From Clavibacter sp. A6099 (GTDB lineage Bacteria; Actinomycetota; Actinomycetes; Actinomycetales; Microbacteriaceae), in contig NZ_CP083439.1 of the NCBI RefSeq assembly GCF_021919125.1, positions 1,798,001 through 1,862,000 on the forward strand: a DNA stretch of 64,000 nt, read 5' to 3'. Position numbers and translations under genes: made by a program. Shown piece after piece: positions 8,743 through 22,415 of this stretch. The notes under the pieces are model-generated. The model was not told the DNA's origin. It did no database searches and worked only from the letters and a program-made list of their open reading frames with translations. Numbering within the stretch: position 1 is the first letter of the stretch; each line of letters starts with the position of its first letter.

Positions 8743-8954
8743 GTGATGCTCCCCTCCGGGTCGGGTCTGGTCGAGCCGAATGGATCAAGTAGACCACGAG
8801 CTCCCGGCAGTCGACCCGACCGCGGCCGCCTGTTTCGCTCTGCGCGTAGGGCGCGGTGCGGGGGACGGCGATTCGGAGGGGGAGGCGGCGGGCGGCGGTT
8901 AAGATCGATGCGGCTCGCGTCCGGCGAATGCCGGACGTACATGGAGGACAGCAC

Positions 8955-11033
<2,079 letters not shown>

Positions 11034-11055
11034 TCCACCGCCCCCGTGCCGGATG

Positions 11056-11096
11056 CGCGGACGGCCGCGGGCCCGACGGGTCCGCGGCCGTCCGCG
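11056..11096. terminator. Bidirectional terminator between parE and parC
   Basis: Perfect 15-bp inverted repeat (CGCGGACGGCCGCGG, 11056-11070, and its complement 11082-11096) with an 11-base loop, in the 81-base gap between the convergent topoisomerase genes. Confidence 0.85.
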
Positions 11097-11114
11097 TGCG
11101 TGGCGCCGATGCGC

Positions 11115-13661
11115 CTACGTCTCGAGCGGAGCCGAGCCGTCCTCGGCCGACGGCTCGACGACGCCCGCGGCCGCGCCGGACGCCGCATCCGGCGCCTCGG
11201 CCGGGGTGACCGCCTGGCCGACGCTCCCGATCGCCTTCTCGAGCGGGATGCCCGAGCCGTCGCGCTTCATGCCTGTGGGCGGCAGCTGCCTGACCTCGCC
11301 GGCCGGCCCGACCGCGAGAGCGGGCCCGGGGCCGACCCAGGCGAGGGCGAGGTGGTCCTCGCCCTTCAGGTACGCGTGCGCGCGGACCCCTCCCGTCGCG
11401 CGTCCCTTGCGCGGGAAGTCGCCGAACGCGCTGACCTTCGCCCGGCCGGGATCCACGCCCGCGATGGTGGCGGACGACGCCGAGACCGTCACGACCTGGG
11501 CGCCCTCGGGGGCGACGGAGGAGAAGAACAGCACGCGTGCACCGGCGGCCAGGTTGACGCCGGCGACGCCCCCCGCCTGCACGCCCTGCGGCCGCACGGA
11601 CACGGCGGGGAAGTGCAGCAGCTGCGCCTCGCTGGTGACGAAGACGAGCTCGTCCGTCTCCGCGCCCTGCCGCGCGCCGACGACCTCGTCGCCCTTCTTC
11701 AGCGCGATGACCTCGAACTCGGGCTTCGCGGGCAGCGCCGACGGAGCGATTCGCTTGACGACGCCCTGGCGCGTGCCGAGGGCGATGGCCTCGTCCGTGC
11801 CGAGCGCCACGAGCGCGACGACGCGCTCCTTCTTGTCCGTGAGGCCGAGGTAGTCGCGGATCCGGACGCCGGCACCCAGCTGCACGCTCGCGACCGGGAC
11901 CACGGGGAGGTCGACGGGCGTCATGGTGATGAGCCGGCCGGTGTTCGTGATCGCGCCGATGCGCGTGCGGCTCGTGGTCTCGATCGCCGTGAGCACCGCG
12001 TCGTGGGAGCTGCGGCGGACCATCTGGAGGGGCGTGCCCGGCGCGTCGGACGGCAGGTCGACGCGGACCGCGCGGCCCGTCGTCGACAGCAGCACCCGGC
12101 AGGGCACGTCCGCGATCTCGAGCACGGGCGCGGCACGGCGGCTCGACGCCCCGGCGACGCTCGGCGCGGCCTCGGTGAGCAGGGTGCGGCGCGGCGTGCC
12201 GAAGCGGTCGGCGACCTCCTGAAGCTCGGTCGAGACGAGGGCCCGGAGCCGGCGCGGGTCGGCGAGGATCGCCTCGAGCTCGGCGATCTCGGCCTGGAGC
12301 CTGTCCCGCTCCTCCTCGAGCTCGATGCGGCTGAACCGCGTGAGCCGGCGGAGGCGGAGCTCCAGGATGTAGTCGGCCTGCAGCGTCGACAGGTCGAACA
12401 CGTCCATGAGCCGGGCGCGCGCCTGCTCGGTGTCGTCGCTGCCGCGGATGACCTGGATCACCTCGTCGATGTCGAGGATCGCGATCAGCAGCCCGAGCAC
12501 GAGGTGCAGCCGCTCCTGCCGGCGGGCGAGCCGGTAGCGCGTGCGGCGCGTCACCACCTCGAGCCGGTGCGCCACGTAGACCTGCAGCAGCTCCTTCAGC
12601 CCGAGCGTCTGCGGGCTGCCGTCGACGAGCGCGACGTTGTTGATGCTGAAGCCGTCCTCGAGCGGCGTGTAGCGGTACAGCTGCTCGAGCACGGCCTCGG
12701 GGTTGAAGCCCGTCTTGATCTCGATCACGAGCCGGAGCCCGTGCGTGCGGTCGGTCAGGTCGGTGACGTTGGTGATGCCCGACAGCTTCTTGTTCTGGAC
12801 GCCGTCCTTGATCTTCTCGATGACCTTCTCGGGTCCTACCAGGTAGGGCAGCTCGGTCACGACGAGCCCCGACTTGCGCGGCGTGAGGCTCTCGACGGAG
12901 ACGCGCGCGCGGGTCTTGAAGCTGCCGCGGCCGGTGAGGTAGGCGTCCTTGACGCCCGACAGGCCGATGATCGTCCCGCCCGTCGGCAGGTCCGGCCCCG
13001 GCACGAAGGCCATGAGGTCGTCGAGGCTGGCGTCGGGGTGGTCGATGAGGTGCCGCGCGGCGCCCACGACCTCGATCAGGTTGTGGGGGACCATGTTGGT
13101 CGCCATGCCGACCGCGATGCCGCTCGCGCCGTTGACCAGCAGGTTGGGGAACGCCGCGGGCAGCACAGCCGGCTGCATGAACGCGTTGTCGTAGTTCGGG
13201 ACGAAGTCGACGACGTCCTCGTCGAGTCCCTCGACCATCGCGAGCGCGGACGCGGCGAGCCGGGCCTCCGTGTAGCGGGGGGCGGCCGGACCGTCGTCGA
13301 GCGATCCGAAGTTGCCGTGACCGTCGATGAGCGGCACCCGCAGCGTGAACGACTGCGCCATGCGCACCATCGCGTCGTAGATGGCGGAGTCGCCGTGCGG
13401 GTGGAGCTTGCCCATGACCTCGCCCGTGACGCGGGCGGACTTCACGTGCCCGCGGTCGGGACGGAGGCCCATCTCGCTCATCTGGTAGAGGATCCGGCGC
13501 TGCACGGGCTTGAGGCCATCGCGCGCGTCGGGCAGGGCCCGGGAGTAGATGACCGAGTACGCGTACTCGAGGAACGAGTTCTCCATCTCGGTGGAGACGT
13601 CGACGTCCTCGATCCGCTCGGCGGGCTCGTCGGGCGTGGTGTTCGTGGTGGAGGGACTCAT
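11115..13661 (-). CDS. parC: DNA topoisomerase IV subunit A (GyrA/ParC family)
   Basis: Breakage-reunion subunit of 848 residues. The N-terminal winged-helix domain contains [20 protein letters not shown] (about 33-52), the quinolone-determining region around [17 protein letters not shown] (88-104), and the catalytic Tyr130 in PRYTEARL. The coiled-coil arm and primary dimer interface follow to about 500, and the C-terminal beta-pinwheel has only a degenerate GyrA-box-like RKGRATGG near 755, consistent with ParC rather than gyrase. The last 40 residues are Ala/Glu-rich. ATG start; it ends against the parE terminator. Confidence 0.9.
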   Translation of the reverse strand: MSPSTTNTTPDEPAERIEDVDVSTEMENSFLEYAYSVIYSRALPDARDGLKPVQRRILYQMSEMGLRPDRGHVKSARVTGEVMGKLHPHGDSAIYDAMVRMAQSFTLRVPLIDGHGNFGSLDDGPAAPRYTEARLAASALAMVEGLDEDVVDFVPNYDNAFMQPAVLPAAFPNLLVNGASGIAVGMATNMVPHNLIEVVGAARHLIDHPDASLDDLMAFVPGPDLPTGGTIIGLSGVKDAYLTGRGSFKTRARVSVESLTPRKSGLVVTELPYLVGPEKVIEKIKDGVQNKKLSGITNVTDLTDRTHGLRLVIEIKTGFNPEAVLEQLYRYTPLEDGFSINNVALVDGSPQTLGLKELLQVYVAHRLEVVTRRTRYRLARRQERLHLVLGLLIAILDIDEVIQVIRGSDDTEQARARLMDVFDLSTLQADYILELRLRRLTRFSRIELEEERDRLQAEIAELEAILADPRRLRALVSTELQEVADRFGTPRRTLLTEAAPSVAGASSRRAAPVLEIADVPCRVLLSTTGRAVRVDLPSDAPGTPLQMVRRSSHDAVLTAIETTSRTRIGAITNTGRLITMTPVDLPVVPVASVQLGAGVRIRDYLGLTDKKERVVALVALGTDEAIALGTRQGVVKRIAPSALPAKPEFEVIALKKGDEVVGARQGAETDELVFVTSEAQLLHFPAVSVRPQGVQAGGVAGVNLAAGARVLFFSSVAPEGAQVVTVSASSATIAGVDPGRAKVSAFGDFPRKGRATGGVRAHAYLKGEDHLALAWVGPGPALAVGPAGEVRQLPPTGMKRDGSGIPLEKAIGSVGQAVTPAEAPDAASGAAAGVVEPSAEDGSAPLET

Positions 13662-13745
13662 GGACTCTCTGGGTCGGGATCGGCGCTGCGTCGATCGGCG
13701 TCGTGACGCGGATGCGCGCCGGGCTGCTGTGGCAGACTTGGCCGG

Positions 13746-14885
13746 ATGGCCCCCATGCTACCGGCGCCCGGATCCAGCCGGATGAGCCTCACCGCGGTCA
13801 TGCCCGGCTGCCTCGCCGCCCTCGCGGGGGAGGAGTCCGACGCCGGCCTCCCTCCCGTCGACCGGGCCGTGGTCGTCCTCGTGGACGGGCTCGGCTCCGC
13901 GGCCCTCCGCGTTCGGGCCGGGCACGCCCGCCACCTGGTGCAGGGCTGGCGGAAGAAGGACGTCGTGGACGTGGGGTTCCCCACCACGACGGCGGCCAGC
14001 ATCACGTCGCTCACCACCGGCGTGCGCGCGGGCGAGCACGGGCTCGTCGGCTACAGCGCCCTCGATCCCGCGCACGACCGCGTCCTCAAGCTGCTGTCCG
14101 GATGGGACGCCCGGAGCGTGCCCGAGGAATGGCAGCCCATCCCGACCGCGTTCGAACGGGCGGTCGCCGCGGGCGTCCCCGCGTTCGTGGTCGGATCAGC
14201 CCGCTACGCCGGGTCGGGCTTCTCGCGCGCGGCGCTGCGCGGGGCGACCTACGTCGCCGCCGAGTCGATCGCGGACCGATTCGCGACCACGCGCGCGCTC
14301 ATGGACAGGGAGCCGCGCGCGCTCGTCTACCTCTACGTGCCCGAGCTCGACCAGGCCGCCCACTCGCACGGCTGGGAGTCGGACCGCTGGCTCCGCGGCC
14401 TCGAGGAGCTCGACCAGGCGGCGGGGCCGTTCCTCGACCGCCTCGGCTCCCGGGAGGGCGCGCTCATCACGGCGGACCACGGCATCGTCGACGTGCCGGC
14501 CGGATCCCAGGTCCTGTTCGACCGCGTGCCTGAGCTGGTCGCGGGCGTCCGTCACGTGGCGGGGGAGCCGCGCTGCCTGCACCTCCACCTGGAGCCGGGC
14601 GTGGACTCCGACGCCCTCGCCGACGCCTGGCGCGCCTCCGAGGGGACGCGCGCCCACGTCGCGACGCGCGCCGAGGCGATCGCCGCCGACTGGTACGGGC
14701 CGGTCCGGGACGACGTGGCGGGGCGGATCGGCGACGTGGTCGTCGCGACGCGCTCGCGCATCGCGTACTACGACGGCCGGCCGCGGGACCAGGGCGCCCG
14801 TCGCATGATCGGACAGCACGGGTCGTTCTCCGACGAGGAGCGGCTGGTGCCCCTCATCCGCGCCGGAGCCTTCGCCCGCGGCTGA
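13746..14885 (+). CDS. Alkaline phosphatase superfamily / type I phosphodiesterase-like protein
   Basis: A 379-residue metal-dependent hydrolase of the nucleotide pyrophosphatase/phosphodiesterase type. The superfamily metal and nucleophile motifs are visible: [12 protein letters not shown] near 41 (metal Asp), [15 protein letters not shown] near 77 (Thr nucleophile), [13 protein letters not shown] near 200 (Asp and His ligands) and [11 protein letters not shown] near 242. There is no signal peptide, so it appears cytoplasmic. The substrate is not known. It is divergent from parC (84 bases between starts) and convergent with sepH. Confidence 0.85.
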   Translation: MAPMLPAPGSSRMSLTAVMPGCLAALAGEESDAGLPPVDRAVVVLVDGLGSAALRVRAGHARHLVQGWRKKDVVDVGFPTTTAASITSLTTGVRAGEHGLVGYSALDPAHDRVLKLLSGWDARSVPEEWQPIPTAFERAVAAGVPAFVVGSARYAGSGFSRAALRGATYVAAESIADRFATTRALMDREPRALVYLYVPELDQAAHSHGWESDRWLRGLEELDQAAGPFLDRLGSREGALITADHGIVDVPAGSQVLFDRVPELVAGVRHVAGEPRCLHLHLEPGVDSDALADAWRASEGTRAHVATRAEAIAADWYGPVRDDVAGRIGDVVVATRSRIAYYDGRPRDQGARRMIGQHGSFSDEERLVPLIRAGAFARG

Positions 14886-14939
14886 CCCGCCCGACGACCG
14901 CGGGCCGCCTCCGGGCGACCCGTCGGACGGCGGGCGGGA

Positions 14940-16130
14940 TCAGGCCAGGTGGTCGTCGTCGCTGCGCGCGCCGAACACGATCTCGTCCCAGCTCGGCATC
15001 GCCGTCCGCCCGCGTCGGCCGGACGGCTTGCCGGATCCGCGACCCTCGCCGGTGCCGGGCGTCCGCAGGCCCTCGTCCTCGGCGTCGTCGCGCGGGCGGT
15101 CGCGGCCCGTGTCGACGCGGCCGATGCCGGGGATCACCGCGGATCGCAGCGGCGGCACTGAGCGCTGACCGCCGCGCGGACGGGACAGCGGCTCGTCGCG
15201 ACGGGCGACGGGAGCGGGAGCGTCATCGGCCTGGTCGTCGCCCTCGTCCTCGCGCGGCACGGACTCGCGCTCGCCCCGGCGGCGGCGCAGCGCCTCGAGC
15301 AGGTCGGCGGTCTCGTTCAGCTCGACCTGCGCGACGCGCGCGGGCTGCTGGCTGCCTGCGGGATGGTTGCCCTGCCGCCCGAGGTGCGAGACGGACGCGC
15401 CCTCGTCGCGGCGCGGCATCTCCCACGGCTGGGGAGCGGTATCCTGCGTGCTGGACGCGCTCGGCTCGGGCAGGCGGAACGCCCCGCTGTCGAAGCGCGT
15501 GACGCCGGCCTCCTCGTGCGTGTCCGCGGCCTCGGGCGGCAGCGCCCGGAGCCGGGGGATGAGGGCGCCGCGGATCTCGCCCTGCTGCGAGAGCGTGATC
15601 GCCTCGTTGTTGGCGGGGGAGAGCGCGTGCTTCTTGGCGTCGTAGGACCAGCGCGCGTCGTGCTCGATCTCCTCGCTCGTGAAGGCGACCTTCACGACCC
15701 AGCCGCCGAGCTGCTCCTTCCAGCTGCTCCAGCGCACCTCCTGCGCGCCGAGGGACTCGAGGCGCTCCTCGATGACCTGGCCGAAGAGCGTGCCCTGGCC
15801 CATCGGGTCGACCTCGATGGCGGTGTGGACGGGCACCTTCATCGCGCTGCGAACGACGTGCTCGCGCTCGGCGACGACGGGCCCCTCGAACTTGCGCACG
15901 TACTCCACGGACGCGCCGGTCTCCCGCGCGACGTCCTCGGCGCTCATGCCCTGGCGGATGAAGGACTGGATGATGCGCGGCGCGACCTTGCGCGTGGCAC
16001 CGCCGTCGGCGGACTGGCGGCGCAGCGCGGAGCGGAAGGAGTCGTCCATCACGAGACGGTGCCGTTCACCGCCCGCGGCCTCGACGACGAGGGCGCCGTC
16101 CTCGACTCCGACGATTTTCAGATCCTGCAT
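14940..16130 (-). CDS. sepH: Septation protein SepH (DUF3071)
   Basis: A 396-residue cytoplasmic protein. In Streptomyces and mycobacteria SepH binds FtsZ and stimulates Z-ring assembly. The N-terminal DUF3071 domain (about 1-170) carries a helix-turn-helix-like segment, SAEDVARETGASVEYVRKF near 64, and conserved WSSWKEQLGGWVVKVAF near 152. The rest is a long disordered, Arg/Asp/Glu/Pro-rich tail that ends with RTAMPSWDEIVFG, a short conserved tail motif. ATG at the complement of 16128-16130 gives the usual N-terminus (MQDLKIVGVEDGA). It is divergent from the DUF4193 gene. Confidence 0.9.
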   Translation of the reverse strand: MQDLKIVGVEDGALVVEAAGGERHRLVMDDSFRSALRRQSADGGATRKVAPRIIQSFIRQGMSAEDVARETGASVEYVRKFEGPVVAEREHVVRSAMKVPVHTAIEVDPMGQGTLFGQVIEERLESLGAQEVRWSSWKEQLGGWVVKVAFTSEEIEHDARWSYDAKKHALSPANNEAITLSQQGEIRGALIPRLRALPPEAADTHEEAGVTRFDSGAFRLPEPSASSTQDTAPQPWEMPRRDEGASVSHLGRQGNHPAGSQQPARVAQVELNETADLLEALRRRRGERESVPREDEGDDQADDAPAPVARRDEPLSRPRGGQRSVPPLRSAVIPGIGRVDTGRDRPRDDAEDEGLRTPGTGEGRGSGKPSGRRGRTAMPSWDEIVFGARSDDDHLA

Positions 16131-16455
16131 GGGTTCCACGCCTCTCGCGCTCACTGGACGATTCACGATCGCACGACTCGGCCCCTCTTCCGGGGAATAC
16201 GCGTGGCGCGCCGCGACTTGGGTCCGACGAGAGCGCCGGAAGGCGAGATCGCGGGCCCCGAGCGCAGGTTGTTCGTGCGCGAACGGTGTACCGTGTGAGT
16301 CCGCATCCGCGGCCCGATGACGGGCCGGCTCCCCGCATCCAAACCGCCGATCAGGAGCCCCGACAGGGGCCTCAGGACGGTTTGCTATCCGGATGCGATT
16401 CATGCAAACTGTGCCCGCCGATTCCGTTCGGCGGTTATTCGAGAAGTGGACAGGA
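16131..16455. other. 325-base divergent intergenic region between sepH and the DUF4193 gene
   Basis: Holds the promoters for both directions, which I cannot place precisely. Visible elements: a palindrome GTTCGTGCGCGAAC at 16271-16284, CGGTGTACCG just after it, and a short hairpin, GAGCCCC-GACA-GGGGCCTC, at 16354-16371 in the leader of the DUF4193 gene. No small gene is supported. Confidence 0.5.
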
Positions 16456-16749
16456 ATGGCAACTGATTACGACGCCCCGCGCAAGACGGAGGACGACTCC
16501 GACTCGATCGAGGCTCTGAAGGAGCGCGTCCCGGACCGCATGTCCGGGGTCGTGGACGTCGACGATGCCGACAACCCCGGGAGCTTCGACCTCGCGGGAG
16601 CGGACCTCTCCGACCTCGAGCTCGAGACGGTGGTGCTCCCGCCCCAGGCGGACGAGTTCACCTGCGTGAGCTGCTTCCTCGTGAAGCACCGCTCGCAGAT
16701 CGACCACCAGGAGAAGCTCGGACCCATCTGCCAGGAGTGCGCCGCCTAG
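16456..16749 (+). CDS. DUF4193 family protein with CxxC...CxxC zinc-knuckle-like motif
   Basis: A 97-residue acidic cytoplasmic protein conserved in actinobacteria. The N-terminal two thirds are Asp/Glu-rich. The C-terminus has CVSC near residue 74 and CQEC near 94 with HRSQIDHQ between them, a probable zinc site. Function unknown. I recall the M. tuberculosis homologue beside the dut/DUF3093 genes, as here. The ATG at 16456 was chosen because it gives the family N-terminus (MATDYDAPR); the frame remains open 21 codons further upstream. Confidence 0.85.
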   Translation: MATDYDAPRKTEDDSDSIEALKERVPDRMSGVVDVDDADNPGSFDLAGADLSDLELETVVLPPQADEFTCVSCFLVKHRSQIDHQEKLGPICQECAA

Positions 16750-16798
16750 AGCGACGCCGGGCGATGGCCCCCTCGGAGGCCCTGAGCCCCACCGCACG

Positions 16799-17248
16799 TC
16801 ATGATCGCCGCGATCCCCGGATCGCGGCGATCAGTCGTTCCGGGGTCCGCGTCGAGAGCAGCCAGTAGGGGGCCGGGTCCGTCGCGTCCAGGAGCGGCAC
16901 CTTGACCACCGGATCCACCCATCCGCGGATGACGAGGTACGCCCGCGCATGCAGGCGCGTGCCGCGCTCCGCCGTCGCCTGCGCGCCGCGGAACCCCTCG
17001 GGCTCGCCCAGCTGATCGACGTCGATGGACGCACGGCCGGCCCGCAGGCGCCCGTCGACCACCTCGATGACCGGGCTCGTGAGCACCAGCGTCGCGACGA
17101 CGCCCGCGTACAGCACGATCGCGACGATCACCCCGGCGACGACGCTGATGGGGAGGAACACGAGCAGGCTCGCGGGGATGACCAGGGCGGTGGCGACGAA
17201 GAGCCAGGGAGCCGGCCACAGCCGCTCGCTGTAGGGGGATGCGGGCAT
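16799..17248 (-). CDS. DUF3093 family membrane protein
   Basis: A 149-residue protein with two adjacent membrane segments near the N-terminus (about 13-32 and 36-57), then a cytoplasmic domain ending in STRTPERLIAAIRG. Conserved in actinobacteria, typically beside dut and DUF4193, and of unknown function. It is transcribed away from dut; starts lie 38 bases apart. Its last codons form part of a long inverted repeat (next entry). Confidence 0.83.
   Translation of the reverse strand: MPASPYSERLWPAPWLFVATALVIPASLLVFLPISVVAGVIVAIVLYAGVVATLVLTSPVIEVVDGRLRAGRASIDVDQLGEPEGFRGAQATAERGTRLHARAYLVIRGWVDPVVKVPLLDATDPAPYWLLSTRTPERLIAAIRGSRRS
16802..16833. terminator. Inverted repeat embedded in the 3' end of the DUF3093 gene
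   Basis: A perfect 15-bp repeat, TGATCGCCGCGATCC, with only a two-base centre (so a 4-base loop in practice). It overlaps the last eleven codons of the minus-strand gene and lies 52 bases after the DUF4193 stop, so it could end both transcripts. Confidence 0.65.
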
Positions 17249-17286
17249 GCGCCTATTCGATCAGATTCCTGCACTAGCCTCGGACC

Positions 17287-17757
17287 GTGCCCGATCCCGT
17301 CGACGTCCTCATAGCGGGCGACGCCCCGATCCCGGCCTACGCGCACCCCGGTGACGCGGGTGCCGACCTCACGGCCGCGGAGGCAGTCCGCCTGGAGCCC
17401 GGCCAGCGGGCCACCGTCGGCACGGGCGTCTCGATCGCCCTCCCGGACGGGTACGCCGCGTTCGTGCTGCCCCGGAGCGGACTCGCCGCGCGCCACGGCA
17501 TCACGATCGTGAACGCACCCGGCACCGTCGACGCCGGCTACCGCGGGGAGATCCGCGTCACCCTCCTCAACACCGATGCCGACGCCGCGTACGATGTCGC
17601 GGTCGGCGACCGCATCGCGCAGGTCGTCGTCATGCCGGTCAGCCGGGTGCGATTCGTGCCCGTCCAGAAGCTGCCCGGGAGCCACCGCGGCGCGGGGGGC
17701 TTCGGCTCCACGGGCACCGGCGCCCTCCCCGCCCGAGATCCAGGAGACCGAACATGA
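17287..17757 (+). CDS. dut: Deoxyuridine 5'-triphosphate nucleotidohydrolase (dUTPase)
   Basis: Trimeric dUTPase of 156 residues that makes dUMP and keeps uracil out of DNA. All five family motifs are visible: PGDAGADL near 21, PRSGLAARHG near 63, NAPGTVDAGYRGEI near 78, VGDRIAQVVV near 106, and the C-terminal RGAGGFGSTG near 133 that closes over the substrate. The GTG start gives the expected N-terminus. The stop overlaps the next start as ATGA, so dut, DUF3710 and DUF3159 form one operon. Confidence 0.95.
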   Translation: MPDPVDVLIAGDAPIPAYAHPGDAGADLTAAEAVRLEPGQRATVGTGVSIALPDGYAAFVLPRSGLAARHGITIVNAPGTVDAGYRGEIRVTLLNTDADAAYDVAVGDRIAQVVVMPVSRVRFVPVQKLPGSHRGAGGFGSTGTGALPARDPGDRT

Positions 17758-18446
17758 CCGACGAGAACGCGAACCAGCCGGACGACGCCGCCCTCGCGGA
17801 CGACGCCGAGGACGTCCTGGACGCCAAGTCCGCGCCCGACGACCGGGCCGACGAGGGCCCGCTCGACGAGACCGAGGCCAACCCCGTGCGTCCGTACGTC
17901 GACCTGGGTGGGATCAAGATCCTGCCGCGAGAGGGCCTGCACCTCCGCCTCGAGGTCGCGGAGGGCACCCAGCAGGTCGTCGCGATCGGCCTCGACTTCG
18001 CCGAGTCCAGCCTCCAGGTGCAGCCGTTCGCCGCTCCGCGCTCGAGCGGGCTGTGGCACGAGATCCGCACGACCATCGGGGAGCAGATCCAGCGGCAGGG
18101 CGGCACCACGCGCCTCGCCGACGGTCCGTTCGGCCCCGAGCTGCACGCCGTGATCCCCGTCGTGCAGCAGCCGGGGCAGCCCGCGGCCAGCACCCGGGAC
18201 GCGCGCTTCATCGGCGTCGACGGCCCGCGCTGGTTCCTGCGCGGCGTCATCACCGGCCGCGCCGTGACGGATCCCGAGGCCGCCGCCGCCGTCGAGGACC
18301 TGTTCCGCAGCGTCGTCGTCGTGCGCGGATCCTCGCCCATGCCCCCGCGGGACCTCATCCCGCTCAAGATGCCCGCCGCCCAGGTCGGCACCACCCCGGG
18401 CGCGGCTCCGGCCGGCGAGAGCCCGGCACCCGCGCTGGGCTCCTGA
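17754..18446 (+). CDS. DUF3710 family protein
   Basis: A 230-residue soluble protein conserved downstream of dut in actinobacteria; function unknown. Residues 1-45 are an acidic, Asp/Ala-rich leader; the folded core begins at PYVDLGGIKILPREGL near 50 and includes GLWHEIRTTIGEQIQRQGG near 103 and the conserved GVDGPRWFLRGV near 156. The C-terminus is Pro/Ala-rich. It overlaps dut by four bases and is followed directly by DUF3159. Confidence 0.85.
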   Translation: MTDENANQPDDAALADDAEDVLDAKSAPDDRADEGPLDETEANPVRPYVDLGGIKILPREGLHLRLEVAEGTQQVVAIGLDFAESSLQVQPFAAPRSSGLWHEIRTTIGEQIQRQGGTTRLADGPFGPELHAVIPVVQQPGQPAASTRDARFIGVDGPRWFLRGVITGRAVTDPEAAAAVEDLFRSVVVVRGSSPMPPRDLIPLKMPAAQVGTTPGAAPAGESPAPALGS

Positions 18447-18448
18447 CC

Positions 18449-19252
18449 GTGTCGGGCGAGGGTCCGCTCGAGCGGGACCCGCAGCGCCCGGCGCCGGGGG
18501 ACGACGCGTCCGCTTCCCCGACCGACGGCGCCCCGGCCGGATCCGCGTCCGCACCCGCCCCGGGTGAGGCGATCGGCGCGAGCATGGCCCAGGCCGCGGA
18601 GCGCGCGGGCCTCGGGCAGGCGGCGCGCGGCGAGACGATGACGGCCGCGGCCCTCCTCGCCGCGATGGGCGGCGTCCGCGGCGTGCTCGAGGCGATCGTC
18701 CCCGGGCTCCTCTTCCTCGTGGCGTTCACCATCACGCGCGACGTCGTGCTCTCCGTCGCGGTGCCGGTCGCCGTGGCGGTCGCGGCCGTCCTGGCCCGGC
18801 TCGTGCAGCGCTCGGCCGTCGCACCTGCGGTGGGCGGCCTCGTCGGCATCGTCATCTCCGCGTTCCTGGCGCTCCGCTCCGGGGAGGGCCGCGACTTCTA
18901 CGCGCTCGGGCTCTGGACGAACGGTGCCTACTTCGCCGTGCTCCTGGTCTCCGTCGTGGTGGGCTGGCCGCTCGTCGGCGTCGCCGTCGGCTTCCTCATG
19001 GGCGACGGCACGGCCTGGCGGCAGGACCGCAGGAAGGCCAGGGCGCTCCGCCTGCTCACCCTCGTGTGGGTCGGCTTCTTCGCGCTCCGCCTCGCGGTGC
19101 AGCTCCCGCTCTACCTCGCCGACGCGATCGACGCGCTCGGCGTCGCGCGCCTCGTGATGGGGACGCCGCTCTACGGCGTGCTCCTCGTCCTGTCGTGGCT
19201 CTTCGTGCGCGCCGTGTACGCCAAGGACCCGACGGCACGGGTCGCCGGCTGA
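18449..19252 (+). CDS. DUF3159 family membrane protein
   Basis: A 267-residue integral membrane protein. After an Ala/Pro-rich, charged N-terminal 60 residues there are about six membrane segments. The conserved family face includes [17 protein letters not shown] near 72 and [15 protein letters not shown] near 188. Function unknown; the dut-DUF3710-DUF3159 order is conserved in actinobacteria. The GTG start at 18449 lies two bases after the preceding stop. Confidence 0.83.
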   Translation: MSGEGPLERDPQRPAPGDDASASPTDGAPAGSASAPAPGEAIGASMAQAAERAGLGQAARGETMTAAALLAAMGGVRGVLEAIVPGLLFLVAFTITRDVVLSVAVPVAVAVAAVLARLVQRSAVAPAVGGLVGIVISAFLALRSGEGRDFYALGLWTNGAYFAVLLVSVVVGWPLVGVAVGFLMGDGTAWRQDRRKARALRLLTLVWVGFFALRLAVQLPLYLADAIDALGVARLVMGTPLYGVLLVLSWLFVRAVYAKDPTARVAG

Positions 19253-19336
19253 GTCGCCGCTCCCCGTCGACGGCGACGGCGACGCGCGGGGCACCGCGTG
19301 CCGCGGCGTCCCTGACGGCGTCGCGATGCTAGATTC

Positions 19337-19352
19337 ATCTCGACGTCGAGAT
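19337..19352. promoter_or_regulatory. Perfect 16-base palindrome upstream of aconitase (candidate operator)
   Basis: ATCTCGACGTCGAGAT, fully self-complementary, sits 136 bases before acnA, just after a TAGATT that could be a -10. The size and form suit a MarR- or TetR-family dimer. The rest of 19253-19487 has no gene. Confidence 0.5.
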
Positions 19353-19487
19353 ACATCGGCGCCGTCCCGCCTCGCGTCGGCGTGCCCGATCAGGGTCGCC
19401 TTACTGGACCCGGCCGCGGCGGGCGACCAAGATCGGATGACGGGCGGAATCGACTTCCGCGCCCATCCAGCGAGGGAAGAGGGCCAC

Positions 19488-22301
<2,814 letters not shown>

Positions 22302-22311
22302 CAGCAACCTG

Positions 22312-22341
22312 AGGGGGCCGGGCGGCGACGCCCGGCCTCCT
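22312..22341 (+). terminator. Terminator after acnA
   Basis: A 9-bp perfect core stem GGCCGGGCG / CGCCCGGCC with a GCGA tetraloop, extended by four further pairs, followed by TTCGT. It begins 10 bases after the acnA stop. Confidence 0.8.
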
Positions 22342-22415
22342 TCGTGCATGCAGGGCCCTGCGTACACTCGAAGAGGCGGGTGCCTGCACATGGCGCCCGA
22401 TGGAAGGCGGTCAGC

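Noticed and set aside
16271-16284. GTTCGTGCGCGAAC palindrome as a possible SOS box
   Set aside because: The actinobacterial LexA box is GAAC-N4-GTTC; this has the half-sites in the opposite order.
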